Below are positions 1-11,362 of a DNA stretch of 64,000 bases, piece after piece (position 1 is the stretch's first letter; the number at the start of each line of letters is the position of its first letter). Under the pieces are notes generated by a model. The model ran no database searches. It was not told the DNA's origin and saw only the letters and a list, made by a program, of their open reading frames with translations. The translations under genes were made by a program, and so were the position numbers. Source of the DNA: Saccharospirillum sp040881935 (GTDB lineage: Bacteria; Pseudomonadota; Gammaproteobacteria; Pseudomonadales; Natronospirillaceae); NCBI RefSeq assembly GCF_040881935.1, contig NZ_JBBECH010000056.1, positions 30,835 to 94,834 on the forward strand, given 5' to 3'.

Positions 1-111
1 ATTTTGCCGGACGTACTGCATGCCGGTGACATCCTGTTGACGCAAGGTGCGGGTGATGTCGGGGCGTTATCGGCTGACATTGCCGCCGCAAAGCTGGGGT
101 TCAAATCATGA
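1..111 (+). CDS. murC: UDP-N-acetylmuramate--L-alanine ligase, C-terminal end (partial)
   Basis: The window opens inside a reading frame of 36 codons that ends at TGA 109-111. The sequence (ILPDVLHAGDILLTQGAGDV and on) matches the C-terminal segment of Mur ligases, where the motif LLTQGAG followed by a short helix closes domain 3. MurC adds L-alanine to UDP-MurNAc in the cytoplasm. The stop codon overlaps the ATG of the next gene (ATGA), as expected for murC-ddlB in the division and cell-wall cluster. The call rests on this short tail plus gene order, and the catalytic parts lie outside the window. Confidence 0.85.
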   Translation: MLPDVLHAGDILLTQGAGDVGALSADIAAAKLGFKS

Positions 112-1067
112 CTCGGGCGGTCATCGACAACAGTGCTGCAACCCTGCGTCGTTTCCCACGGGTAGGCGTGGTGTACGGAGGGCTGTCGGCTGAGCGCGAC
201 GTCGCTCTGGGCAGTGGCCGCACGGTAATCAGGGCGCTGAATGAAGCGGGATATCAGGTCGCAGAACACGACGTTACTGGCCGCGCCGCGCTGATCAACT
301 GGTTGCAAACCACTGAACTGGATGTGGTGTTCCCGGTACTGCACGGCCGCGGTGGGGAAGACGGTACGCTGCAAGGTTTGCTGGAGTGGTTGGGCATTCC
401 TTACGTCGGCAGCGGTGTGCTGGCCTCGGCGCTGGCTATGGATAAATTGCGCAGCAAGTGGGTGTTTGGCAGTGCCCAGATCGCCACGCCACCCTTTGCG
501 GTGGTGCGCTCGGCCGAAGAATGCGCCGCTCTGGCCAACCAACTTGAATACCCGGTAATGGTGAAGCCGGTGCACGAGGGTTCGAGCATTGGCATGAGCC
601 GGGTCGAGGATGCCTCTGGCCTGAGTGAAGCCTGCGCGCTGGCATTCCGGTTCGATACCGAAGTCATGATCGAACAGTTTGTGATGGGTAAAGAATACAC
701 CGTAGCGGTAATCGGTGATCAGGCGTTGCCGGTCATTGGCCTGCAGCCAGCGTCCGGGTTTTATGACTACAACGCCAAATATATTTCTGACGATACCCAG
801 TATGCGTTGCCTTCGGGATTGTCGGAAGCGATGGAAGCAGAGGTACAAGCTCTCTCCATTAAAGCGTTCCAGGCGCTGGGCTGCCAGGGGTGGGGTCGGG
901 TCGACCTGATGATGGACAGCGCCGGTCAGCCCTTTGTGCTGGAGGTAAACACCATTCCGGGCATGACTGACCACAGCCTGGTGCCGAAAGCGTCGGTGGC
1001 GCATGGCTGGCCGCTGCCGAAGTTGATGCACCGCATTCTGGCGACGGTACCGGAGCAGCGGGCGTGA
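108..1067 (+). CDS. ddlB: D-alanine--D-alanine ligase
   Basis: ATP-grasp ligase that joins two D-alanines for the peptidoglycan stem peptide. The 319-residue length is typical of DdlB. Visible landmarks are GGLSAERDVAL (residues 24-34), the ATP-grasp loop VKPVHEGSSIG (152-162), the omega-loop motif YDYNAKY (219-225), RVDLM (264-268) and LEVNTIPGMTDHSL (278-291) with the metal and substrate ligands. The start ATG overlaps the murC stop and the stop overlaps the ftsQ GTG, so translation is probably coupled along murC-ddlB-ftsQ. Nothing is unusual. Confidence 0.97.
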   Translation: MTRAVIDNSAATLRRFPRVGVVYGGLSAERDVALGSGRTVIRALNEAGYQVAEHDVTGRAALINWLQTTELDVVFPVLHGRGGEDGTLQGLLEWLGIPYVGSGVLASALAMDKLRSKWVFGSAQIATPPFAVVRSAEECAALANQLEYPVMVKPVHEGSSIGMSRVEDASGLSEACALAFRFDTEVMIEQFVMGKEYTVAVIGDQALPVIGLQPASGFYDYNAKYISDDTQYALPSGLSEAMEAEVQALSIKAFQALGCQGWGRVDLMMDSAGQPFVLEVNTIPGMTDHSLVPKASVAHGWPLPKLMHRILATVPEQRA

Positions 1068-1852
1068 CGGATTATAAACGACGCGGTCAGGGCGCTGTGC
1101 CGCGCAAGCCCAGCAAGCCGCCACGCGACTGGCGGCGGGCATTGCGCCTTACTGCGCAGGCGCTGGGTGCTGGTTTGGTCATTGCGGTATTGGTTGTCGG
1201 TGGACGCTGGGTAGCGCATCAGGATCTGGCGCGGGATTGGCGCCCCATGGCCGTGACCACCTGGGAAGTGAATGAAATTCTGGTGTACGAAGACCGGGCG
1301 CGGCTGGACGCAGTGATGGAATCGTTTCGGGGCCGTAGCTTGCTGACCATCGCGCCGGGTGACGTGCAGCAAAGGCTGGAACAGCTGCCGTGGATTGCCG
1401 AGGTAAGCGTCACCAAAGCCTGGCCCGACCGGTTGCAACTGGCCGTCACCGAGCACGAACCGGTGGCACGCTGGAACGGGGATCAGGTGTTGAACAGCGA
1501 CGGCGAGCCGTTGAGTCGCCCGGTAGCCGAGCTGGTATTGGCGGAATTGAATGGGCCGAATGCGGCCGCCAAGCGGGTGATGGAGCAGTACCTGCAGTTC
1601 AGCCGGGTATTTTCCGGTGCAGGCCAGCGGCTTAATGGTGTTCATATGCACCGTCGTGGTGCATGGACGGTGACGCTGGACAGTGGCATCGAGGTCGAGT
1701 TGGGCTCCAAAGACATGCTGGCAAGAACACGTCGGGTGGTTGTGCTGCTGAATGCAGAGGGCGTAGCCCCCGACACGATTGAATACATTGATGCGCGGTA
1801 TCCGAACGGTCTGGCCGTCGGGCACCGGGCATCTTCTGAACCATCGGTATGA
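1064..1852 (+). CDS. ftsQ: Cell division protein FtsQ
   Basis: Divisome scaffold, a bitopic inner-membrane protein of 262 residues. A basic cytoplasmic tail (residues 1-28) precedes one membrane helix (about 30-50). A POTRA domain (about 55-130) follows, then the beta-rich FtsQ/DivIB region. The GTG start overlaps the ddlB stop (GTGA). The gene lies directly before ftsA with 8 bases between them. FtsQ recruits FtsL and FtsB, whose genes are not in this window. Confidence 0.95.
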   Translation: MTDYKRRGQGAVPRKPSKPPRDWRRALRLTAQALGAGLVIAVLVVGGRWVAHQDLARDWRPMAVTTWEVNEILVYEDRARLDAVMESFRGRSLLTIAPGDVQQRLEQLPWIAEVSVTKAWPDRLQLAVTEHEPVARWNGDQVLNSDGEPLSRPVAELVLAELNGPNAAAKRVMEQYLQFSRVFSGAGQRLNGVHMHRRGAWTVTLDSGIEVELGSKDMLARTRRVVVLLNAEGVAPDTIEYIDARYPNGLAVGHRASSEPSV

Positions 1853-1860
1853 GGTGAGAG

Positions 1861-3111
1861 ATGACATCGCCGTTTCAGGGAAAATTGATCGTCGGTCTGG
1901 ATATTGGCACATCCAAGGTCGTCGCTATCGTGGGTACGGTGACGGCCGAAGGCGGCATTGAAATTGTTGGCCTGGGGTCACACCCGTCTCGCGGTTTGAA
2001 AAAAGGGGTGGTGGTGAATATAGAGTCCACCGTCCAGAGTATTCAGCGCGCCGTTGAGGAAGCTGAATTGATGTCTGGCTGCGACATACATTCTGTTTAT
2101 GTCGGTATCGCGGGCAGTCACATCAGCAGCCTGAACAGCCATGGCATTGTTGCGATCAAGGAAAAGGAGGTGATCGAAGCCGACCTTGAGCGCGTGATCG
2201 ATGCGGCCCAGGCCGTGGCCATTCCGGCTGACCAGCGGATTCTGCATATTTTGCCGCAGGAATACATCATCGATTCCCAGGAGGGCATCAAAGAGCCGCT
2301 GGGTATGTGTGGTGTGCGTCTTGAAGCGAAAGTACATCTGGTGACCGGTGCCCAGAATGCGGTGCAGAACATCGATAAATGCGTACGCCGCTGTGGCCTG
2401 GAAGTAGACCAGATCATTCTCGAACAACTCGCCTCCGCCCAGGCCGTATTGACAGACGATGAGCGCGAACTGGGCGTTTGCCTGGTCGATATCGGTGGCG
2501 GCACCACCGACATGGCGATTTTCACCGAAGGTGCGATTCGTCACACCGCGGTGATTCCGATTGCCGGGGACCAGGTGACCAACGACATTGCGATGGCGTT
2601 TGCGACCCCGACCCAGCACGCCGAGGAGATCAAGATCAAATACGCCTGCGCGCTGTCTCAACTGGCCGGGGCGCACGAAACCATCAAGGTGCCGAGCGTG
2701 GGTGATCGCAGCGCGCGCGAACTGACCCGTCAGGCCCTGGCCGAAGTGGTAGAGCCGCGCTACGAGGAACTGTTCAACCTGATCAAGTCGGAACTGCGCC
2801 GTAGCGGCTTCGAAGACATGATTCCGGCCGGTATCGTACTGACGGGCGGCACGGCCAAGATGGAAGGCGCGGTGGAATTGGCCGAAGAGGTGTTTCATGT
2901 ACCCGTCCGGCTGGCTTACCCGCAAAACGTGTCGGGCCTGTCGGATGTGGTTTCCAACCCGATACACGCTACCGGCGTTGGCCTGCTGCAATACGGGTTG
3001 AAGCAACTCCAGGGTGGCAAACAACCGACCACTCGTGTGCGCAAGCAAGCTCAGGTGCCCAAAGAGAGCGCCTGGATTCGGTTTCGCAGCTGGATGGCTA
3101 ATAATTTTTAA
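1861..3111 (+). CDS. ftsA: Cell division protein FtsA
   Basis: Actin-like ATPase that tethers FtsZ to the inner membrane. The 416 residues are close to the E. coli length. Nucleotide-binding signatures are LDIGTSKV (residues 13-20) and LVDIGGGTTDMAIF (208-221), with a GIVLTGG motif near residue 320. The C-terminal end (SAWIRFRSWMANNF) is the amphipathic membrane-targeting helix. A purine-rich ribosome site (GAGGTGAG) precedes the ATG. A 173-base gap follows before ftsZ, with a weak stem-loop near 3124-3152 but no clear terminator. Confidence 0.97.
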   Translation: MTSPFQGKLIVGLDIGTSKVVAIVGTVTAEGGIEIVGLGSHPSRGLKKGVVVNIESTVQSIQRAVEEAELMSGCDIHSVYVGIAGSHISSLNSHGIVAIKEKEVIEADLERVIDAAQAVAIPADQRILHILPQEYIIDSQEGIKEPLGMCGVRLEAKVHLVTGAQNAVQNIDKCVRRCGLEVDQIILEQLASAQAVLTDDERELGVCLVDIGGGTTDMAIFTEGAIRHTAVIPIAGDQVTNDIAMAFATPTQHAEEIKIKYACALSQLAGAHETIKVPSVGDRSARELTRQALAEVVEPRYEELFNLIKSELRRSGFEDMIPAGIVLTGGTAKMEGAVELAEEVFHVPVRLAYPQNVSGLSDVVSNPIHATGVGLLQYGLKQLQGGKQPTTRVRKQAQVPKESAWIRFRSWMANNF

Positions 3112-3284
3112 CCATGCTTTTTAACAGCCGCTCCGGTTGGTTCGCTGGAGCTGAAAAAGGACGGTTGCTGCATTCAGGTCGTTAAGTGGCAACCAAGACA
3201 GGACGACCTTCACACATTCAGGGCACAGACCTTTGGGTCTGAAACAACAATATCCATTCTTAAAACAATGGAAGGAGCAGGAAA

Positions 3285-4484
3285 ATGAAACATTATGATC
3301 CGGAAGTAAACGGCGGTGATATGTTCACACTCGTCGACGAACAGCCGCAAAGTGCGGTTATAAAGGTGTTTGGTTGCGGCGGCGGCGGCGGTAACGCGGT
3401 GCGGCATATGTTGCAATCGCATATAGAAGGCGTTGAGTTCATTTGCGCCAACACCGATGCCCAGGCGTTGCGGGGCGTGGAAGCCACGACTCAGTTACAG
3501 TTGGGTAATGGCATCACCCGCGGGCTGGGCGCCGGTGCGAATCCGGACGTTGGCCGTCAGGCGGCGCTGGAAGACCGTGAGCGCATTGCTGAGGTGCTCA
3601 AGGGCGCGGACATGGTGTTCATCACTGCTGGCATGGGTGGCGGTACGGGTACCGGTGCAGCCCCAGTTGTAGCTGAAGTGGCCAAAGAACTGGGCATCCT
3701 GACCGTAGCCGTGGTTACCAAGCCGTTTCCGTTCGAAGGCCGCCGCCGGATGAAGGTCGCCAACGACGGGCTGGACCTGTTGCGCGAACATGTTGATTCG
3801 CTGATCACCATCCCGAACGAGAAACTGCTGACCGTTTTGGGTAAGAATGTGACACTTTTGGAGGCTTTTTCCGAAGCCAATAATGTGCTCCTGAACGCAG
3901 TTCAGGGTGTTGCTGACCTGATCATACGTCCGGGTACCATCAACCTCGACTTCGCCGACGTCCGAACTGTGATGTCTGAAATGGGTATGGCGATGATGGG
4001 CAGTGGTATCGCTTCGGGTGAAGACCGTGCCGTGCGCGCCGCTGAAATGGCGATTCGCAGCCCGCTGCTTGAAGATGTCGACCTGCATGGTGCCAAGGGC
4101 ATCCTGGTAAACATCTCCGCTGGCGTTGATTTGGGACTGGACGAATTCACTCAGGTAGGCGATACCATCGAAGAATTCGCTTCCGAAGATGCGACTGTAG
4201 TAGTTGGCACAGTTATTGATCCGGAATTGGGTGATGAAATACGTGTCACCGTGGTTGCGACTGGTATAGGCCAGGCCGAAGCCATGGCAGCCAAGCCCAA
4301 AGTAGCGGTTGATAATACTCGCAAAGCCGATGGCAGCGTCGACTATAAAAAGCTCGACCGTCCAACGGCCGTGCGTAATGCCAAGCCTGTGGAATCTGCG
4401 ACAGAACAGAGCAAGCCTATGCGCAGCGCCAAAGACCTGGATTACCTCGATATTCCAGCCTTTTTACGCCGTCAGGCTGACTGA
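3285..4484 (+). CDS. ftsZ: Cell division protein FtsZ
   Basis: Tubulin-like GTPase that forms the Z ring. The GTP-binding loop is FGCGGGGGNAV (residues 29-39), the tubulin signature GGGTGTG is at 118-124, and the T7 catalytic loop NLDFADV is at 220-226. The C-terminal peptide DLDYLDIPAFLRRQAD (384-399) is the docking site for FtsA and ZipA. The start at 3285 is favoured by a strong ribosome site (GGAAGGAG) just upstream. It gives 12 residues more than the usual FtsZ start, which would correspond to the internal ATG at 3321 (MFTLVDEQ). That internal ATG has a poor ribosome site. Confidence 0.98.
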   Translation: MKHYDPEVNGGDMFTLVDEQPQSAVIKVFGCGGGGGNAVRHMLQSHIEGVEFICANTDAQALRGVEATTQLQLGNGITRGLGAGANPDVGRQAALEDRERIAEVLKGADMVFITAGMGGGTGTGAAPVVAEVAKELGILTVAVVTKPFPFEGRRRMKVANDGLDLLREHVDSLITIPNEKLLTVLGKNVTLLEAFSEANNVLLNAVQGVADLIIRPGTINLDFADVRTVMSEMGMAMMGSGIASGEDRAVRAAEMAIRSPLLEDVDLHGAKGILVNISAGVDLGLDEFTQVGDTIEEFASEDATVVVGTVIDPELGDEIRVTVVATGIGQAEAMAAKPKVAVDNTRKADGSVDYKKLDRPTAVRNAKPVESATEQSKPMRSAKDLDYLDIPAFLRRQAD

Positions 4485-4522
4485 ATCTGTACAGAAATTG
4501 CGTATGTTCGATGTCAGGCTTC

Positions 4523-4531
4523 TGCTAGAAT
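4523..4531 (+). promoter_or_regulatory. Candidate extended -10 promoter for lpxC
   Basis: The 117-base ftsZ-lpxC gap holds TGCTAGAAT, an extended -10 element (TG, one base, then a TATAAT-like hexamer), about 70 bases before the lpxC ATG. No good -35 lies 17 bases upstream, which is tolerated for extended -10 promoters. This is inference from sequence only. Confidence 0.4.
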
Positions 4532-4601
4532 GCTTGCCTGATAAAATTGACGGTGTTGAGCCAGGATTGACTGGCTGAACCATATAGTAGGATCGGAACG
4601 C

Positions 4602-5519
4602 ATGGTGAAACAGAGAACACTCAAGAACCCAATTCGTGCCACAGGGGTGGGTTTGCACTCCGGCAAAAAGGTGTATCTGACGTTAAAACCTGCGCCCGTC
4701 GACACGGGTATCGTTTTCTGCCGAACGGATCTTGATCCGGTTGTGGAAATTCCTGCCCATGCCCTGAATGTGGGCGATACTACCTTGTCGACGACCCTGG
4801 TTAAGGGTGATGTCTGCATCGACACCGTCGAGCATTTGCTGTCAGCCTGCGCAGGCTTGGGCATCGATAATGCCTATATAGAAGTCAGCGCAGCCGAAGT
4901 ACCGATTATGGATGGCAGTGCCGGTCCCTTCGTATTTCTGCTGCAGTCGGCCGGAATCGAAGAGCAGGGTAAGGCAAAACGATTTATTCGCATCAAGAAG
5001 CCGGTGATCGTGGAAGATGGCGATAAAATTGCCCGGTTTGAGCCCTACGAGGGTTTTGTTGTACGCTTCACTATTGATTTCGATCACCCGGTGTTTCGCG
5101 ACCGGTCGCAGACGGCCGAGCTGGATTTCTCCACCACGGCCTTCGTGAAAGAGATCAGCCGGGCCCGGACCTTCGGCTTTATGCGCGATTTCGAGTACCT
5201 GAGAGCCAATAATTTGGCACTGGGTGCCAGTGTGAATAACGCAATCGCCGTTGACGATTACAAAATTCTGAACGAAGATGGGCTTCGATACGAAGACGAG
5301 TTCGTCAAGCACAAAGTGCTGGACGCCGTTGGCGACCTGTATTTGCTGGGCCACAGCCTGATTGGCCGCTTTGTCGGTTACAAATCAGGCCATGGCCTGA
5401 ATAACTTGCTGCTGCGGGCCTTGCTCAAGCAGGAAGATGCCTGGGAGTTCGTGACTTTCGAAAATGAAGAGGCCGCTTCCGTGCCCATCGCTTATGCTCC
5501 GGTGCTTGCAACAAGCTAA
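4602..5519 (+). CDS. lpxC: UDP-3-O-acyl-N-acetylglucosamine deacetylase
   Basis: Zinc enzyme for the committed step of lipid A synthesis. The length of 305 residues matches the family. The first metal histidine lies in DTVEHLLSA (residue 78). The second metal site is KHKVLDAVGD (about 237-241), and the catalytic histidine is in SGHGLNN near residue 265. PIMDGSAGPF (101-110) is another family hallmark. The order ftsZ-lpxC is conserved in gammaproteobacteria. In E. coli LpxC is degraded through its C-terminal tail. The tail here (APVLATS) is a plausible equivalent, but I cannot test that. Confidence 0.97.
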   Translation: MVKQRTLKNPIRATGVGLHSGKKVYLTLKPAPVDTGIVFCRTDLDPVVEIPAHALNVGDTTLSTTLVKGDVCIDTVEHLLSACAGLGIDNAYIEVSAAEVPIMDGSAGPFVFLLQSAGIEEQGKAKRFIRIKKPVIVEDGDKIARFEPYEGFVVRFTIDFDHPVFRDRSQTAELDFSTTAFVKEISRARTFGFMRDFEYLRANNLALGASVNNAIAVDDYKILNEDGLRYEDEFVKHKVLDAVGDLYLLGHSLIGRFVGYKSGHGLNNLLLRALLKQEDAWEFVTFENEEAASVPIAYAPVLATS

Positions 5520-5567
5520 GAGTTCATGTTTTTCGTGCAGCTTGTTCAGGATAGGTAATTGCGCAGT

Positions 5568-6494
5568 ATGAACGTCATCTTTGTCAGCCGTCGACATAGT
5601 CGGTCCAGAACCTTATCGCTGCCACTTATTGTGGCTTTTTTAGCATTTGTTGCCGCCAGCCTGGTGGGCAGTGGCGCCTATGTGGTGCATCTCTGGTACC
5701 AGGGCGACACTCCCCTCGTTATGGATTCGCGCGCCGTGCAAGCCTGGCATGACCGCCTGGCGTTCCAGGCGGAAGAGCTCGAGCGAACGCGTCGCTATAC
5801 TGAAGACCAGATCCGCGCTCTTACCGTTAAGCTTGCTCAGCAACAATCCCGCCTGACCCGGCTTGATGCGCTCGGCGAACGTCTGGTTGGCGTCGCCAAG
5901 CTTGAAGATGGCGAGTTTGATTTCAGTATCGATCCGGCCGTTGGTGGGCCGGAAGGTGATATCGGCGATGCCTACACCCCTCCCGATTTTGTGAATGCCC
6001 TGAATGAACTCTCCAGCCTGATCGACAACCGCGAACAGCAATTATCCGTCCTGGATTCGCTGCTGGGTGACCGCAAAATCCAGTCATCCACCTTTGTTGC
6101 CGGTCGGCCGATTGAGCGTGGCTGGATGAGCTCACGCTACGGCTACCGGAATGATCCGTTCAATGGCAACGTCGCCTGGCACGACGGGGTCGATTTTGCC
6201 GGTAAAGACGGGTCCAATGTCATCGCCGTCGCGGCTGGGGTGGTCACCTGGGCGAGCGATCGTTACGGCTATGGCAATTTGGTCGAGGTAAACCATGGCA
6301 ACGGCTATGTGACCCGCTACGCGCATGCCCGGGAAATTCTGGTCAACGTCGGAGATGTCATCAGCAAGGGCGACATTGTTGCGCTGATGGGCAGTACTGG
6401 CCGTTCAACCGGGCCTCATGTGCATTTTGAAGTGCTGCATCGCGACAAGTCAGTCGACCCGGCCAAATTCATCGATCGCGTAGCCCGGTTTTAA
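5568..6494 (+). CDS. M23-family (LytM) peptidoglycan peptidase, membrane-anchored
   Basis: About 308 residues. A basic N-terminus and one membrane helix (about 17-40) are followed by a coiled-coil-like stretch (60-105) and a C-terminal peptidase_M23 domain. The zinc motifs are HDGVDF (HxxxD) and HVHFE (HxH). The layout is that of NlpD/MepM-type endopeptidases or their degenerate activators, and both metal motifs are intact here. It sits between lpxC and secA, where E. coli has secM and pseudomonads also carry an M23 gene. I chose ATG 5568 over TTG 5559 because AGGATAGG lies 12 bases before the ATG and too close to the TTG. Confidence 0.9.
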   Translation: MNVIFVSRRHSRSRTLSLPLIVAFLAFVAASLVGSGAYVVHLWYQGDTPLVMDSRAVQAWHDRLAFQAEELERTRRYTEDQIRALTVKLAQQQSRLTRLDALGERLVGVAKLEDGEFDFSIDPAVGGPEGDIGDAYTPPDFVNALNELSSLIDNREQQLSVLDSLLGDRKIQSSTFVAGRPIERGWMSSRYGYRNDPFNGNVAWHDGVDFAGKDGSNVIAVAAGVVTWASDRYGYGNLVEVNHGNGYVTRYAHAREILVNVGDVISKGDIVALMGSTGRSTGPHVHFEVLHRDKSVDPAKFIDRVARF

Positions 6495-6523
6495 TTTTAG
6501 TGACTTAAATTGCAACCAATTGA

Positions 6524-6635
6524 GTGCCAGGTACCGGGTGTGCGCCTCCGGGGAAGTCCGCAGCATGGGCGCTGCGGTCTAGGCCCCAGGGATGGTTCAC
6601 GCCGGCCCCGGAGAGGTACACCCGCTACCTGGCAC
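6524..6635 (+). repeat. Nested inverted repeat element, copy A (GGATG..TTCAC family)
   Basis: Two 30-base arms (6524-6553 and 6606-6635) are complementary at nearly every position. Inside lies a perfect 7-bp hairpin (CCGCAGC 6558-6564 with GCTGCGG 6571-6577) and the core CTAGGCCCCAGGGATGGTTC. It fills the gap before secA. Copies B (30796-30979) and C (50064-50174) share the plan and core. It could fold in RNA as an attenuator, or it may be a miniature mobile or REP-like element. Function is unknown. Confidence 0.8.
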
Positions 6636-6739
6636 GGATTCCCGCCATTTTTTACAATTTCAAAGACAAGAGCACTTGCAGTTAGTATAGTTGACCTCCA
6701 CTAAGTCTTTGAATCGAATCTAAAAAACGACACTCTCCT

Positions 6740-9478
<2,739 letters not shown>

Positions 9479-9488
9479 GGGTGCAGGG

Positions 9489-10709
9489 ATGGCCGTGGGA
9501 AAACCCAATACAGACCCGTTGATTCCGATCGACGGCGTTTCCATTGGTGTGGGCTGCGCCGGCATCAAAAAGCCAAATCGTCAGGATCTGGTCGTGTTCC
9601 AATTGGCCCCGGGCAGTTCCGTGGCCGGGGTGTTCACCACCAATGCTTTTTGCGCGGCACCGGTTATTGTAGCCCGGGAGCACCTGAAACAGGGTGATAT
9701 TCGCTGTTTGGTGATTAACACCGGCAACGCCAACGCCGGTACCGGCCAGCAAGGGCTGGACGATGCCCATGAAACCTGTGCTCGTCTCGCGGCCCTGAAG
9801 CGCATAGAACCCGAACAGGTATTGCCGTTTTCAACGGGCGTTATTGGTGAATACTTGCCGATGCAAACCATCGCCCAGGCGTTGCCCAACGTCGTTGCAG
9901 CGATGAGCCCGAACCACTGGGCCGATGCCGCCAAGGGCATTCTGACGACCGACACTCGCCCCAAAGGCTGCTCGCGTCAGTTTGAATACCATGACGAAAC
10001 CATTACCGTCACCGGCATTGCCAAAGGTTCGGGCATGATCAAGCCTAACATGGCCACCATGCTGGGTTTTGTAGCAACCAACGCCAACGTTGACACCGCT
10101 GTGCTTCAGCAACTGGTCACCGCCGCCAACGATCGCAGCTTCAACCGCATTACCGTCGATGGCGACACCTCGACCAACGATGCCTGCATGCTGATTGCCA
10201 CCGGCCAGACAGACGCCCCGGCCGTTACTTCCACCGACAGCGATCTCTACCGTCACCTGCTCAAAACCGTATCGGAAGTGATGCTGGAGCTGGCGCAGGC
10301 CATTGTGCGGGATGGAGAAGGGGCGACCAAATTTGTCGAGATTGCCGTCGAAGGCGCCAATACGACGGACGAAGCGCTGAGCGTTGCCTATACCATTGGC
10401 CATAGCCCGCTGGTAAAAACGGCGCTGACCGCCTCAGATGCCAACTGGGGCCGCATTCTGGCTGCGGTTGGCCGTAGCGGTGTACCGGAACTCGACGTCG
10501 ACCAGGTCGATATCTGGCTCGATGACGTTCAAATTGTTAGCAAGGGCGAACGCGCACCGGGCTATACCGAAGCCGCGGGCAGCGCTGTGGTTGCACAGGA
10601 AGAGATTACCATTCGGGTGCATCTGAACCGGGGTGAAATAGCCGACCGAATCTGGACCACCGATCTGTCTCACGAATACGTCAGCATCAATGCGGACTAT
10701 CGTAGCTAA
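9489..10709 (+). CDS. argJ: Bifunctional glutamate N-acetyltransferase / amino-acid acetyltransferase
   Basis: Ornithine acetyltransferase of the cyclic arginine pathway, which moves acetyl from N-acetylornithine to glutamate. The protein of 406 residues self-cleaves before the nucleophilic threonine in KPNMATMLGF (T190), giving alpha and beta chains. KGSGMIKPNMATML (179-192) is the family signature. It starts 10 bases after secA with GAGGGTGCAGGG as ribosome site. secA-argJ-mutT is a conserved order in Pseudomonas-like bacteria. Whether it also has acetyl-CoA-dependent NAGS activity cannot be told here. Confidence 0.95.
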   Translation: MAVGKPNTDPLIPIDGVSIGVGCAGIKKPNRQDLVVFQLAPGSSVAGVFTTNAFCAAPVIVAREHLKQGDIRCLVINTGNANAGTGQQGLDDAHETCARLAALKRIEPEQVLPFSTGVIGEYLPMQTIAQALPNVVAAMSPNHWADAAKGILTTDTRPKGCSRQFEYHDETITVTGIAKGSGMIKPNMATMLGFVATNANVDTAVLQQLVTAANDRSFNRITVDGDTSTNDACMLIATGQTDAPAVTSTDSDLYRHLLKTVSEVMLELAQAIVRDGEGATKFVEIAVEGANTTDEALSVAYTIGHSPLVKTALTASDANWGRILAAVGRSGVPELDVDQVDIWLDDVQIVSKGERAPGYTEAAGSAVVAQEEITIRVHLNRGEIADRIWTTDLSHEYVSINADYRS

Positions 10710-10730
10710 GGATAAGGAGTTGGTTTAACC

Positions 10731-11150
10731 GTGTCTGCTGCTGACCGAAAAACTGTTCACGTTGCCGTAGGCATGGTTGTGCGCGATGGCCAGATATTGA
10801 TCGCCAAGCGCCAGGATCATCAACACCAGGGCGGACTCTGGGAATTTCCCGGTGGCAAGGTCGAGCCAGGCGAAACAACGCCACAGGCACTGGTTCGCGA
10901 GTTCCAGGAAGAAGTAGGCCTGGAACTCGCGCCCGGGCATATGACTCCCCTGATGCAATTGCCCTTCGATTACGGTGACAAAACCGTCCTGCTGGATACC
11001 TGGGTGTGCGAACACAGCCAGGGCGTTGCCAGGGGTTGTGAAGGGCAGATTGTTCAATGGGTAGCTATCGAAGAACTCGATGGGTACTCCTTTCCGGAAG
11101 CCAATGCGGAATTGATCGCAAAGTTCCGGAGAACAGTGAAGCCACAGTAG
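10731..11150 (+). CDS. mutT: MutT-type Nudix hydrolase (8-oxo-dGTP diphosphatase)
   Basis: A Nudix protein of 139 residues that likely removes oxidised dGTP from the nucleotide pool. The Nudix box GX5EX7REUXEEXGU is complete at residues 42-64: G42, E48, REFQEEVG 56-63. WEFPGGKVEPGE around it is typical of MutT. The GTG start is preceded by AAGGAG. Pseudomonas MutT homologues next to argJ are often longer, with a thiamine-phosphate synthase domain. This one is the short form. Confidence 0.9.
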   Translation: MSAADRKTVHVAVGMVVRDGQILIAKRQDHQHQGGLWEFPGGKVEPGETTPQALVREFQEEVGLELAPGHMTPLMQLPFDYGDKTVLLDTWVCEHSQGVARGCEGQIVQWVAIEELDGYSFPEANAELIAKFRRTVKPQ

Positions 11151-11179
11151 TAACGGCTACGCCGCCCCCCTCTCTCTAG

Positions 11180-11205
11180 CTCTCTCCCCCCGGTGGTGGA
11201 GAGAG
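11180..11205 (+). terminator. Inverted repeat after mutT, possible terminator
   Basis: CTCTCTCC (11180-11187) pairs with GGAGAGAG (11198-11205) across a 10-base loop. CT-rich and GA-rich flanks extend the symmetry on both sides (about 11168-11219). No strong T run follows, so termination is uncertain. It may simply be a CT/GA-rich intergenic repeat. Confidence 0.4.
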
Positions 11206-11362
11206 GGCTGGGGAGAGGGTTCACTTCTGGTTTCTTTCCTCTAGTGACGAAAAAGGACATTCAGTCTATTTCCCCGATTGGGTCACTCATTGCTCCAGCG
11301 CGGAACTTGTCCGAGCAGGAGGCCGTACTAACGCTGACCCCAACCTATAGGTCCGGAATCTC

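Noticed and set aside
926..1912. Long minus-strand open frame (328 codons) opposite ddlB and ftsQ
   Set aside because: It is rich in His, Arg, Gln and Pro, typical of antisense frames in GC-rich genes, and the plus strand holds clear ddlB, ftsQ and ftsA genes.
1978..3048. Long minus-strand frame (356 codons) opposite ftsA
   Set aside because: Antisense shadow of a fully recognisable FtsA, with no domain signature of its own.
6524..6635. Insertion sequence or SecM-like leader before secA
   Set aside because: There is no transposase frame, and no open frame with a signal peptide and arrest motif. The region is explained by an inverted repeat element.
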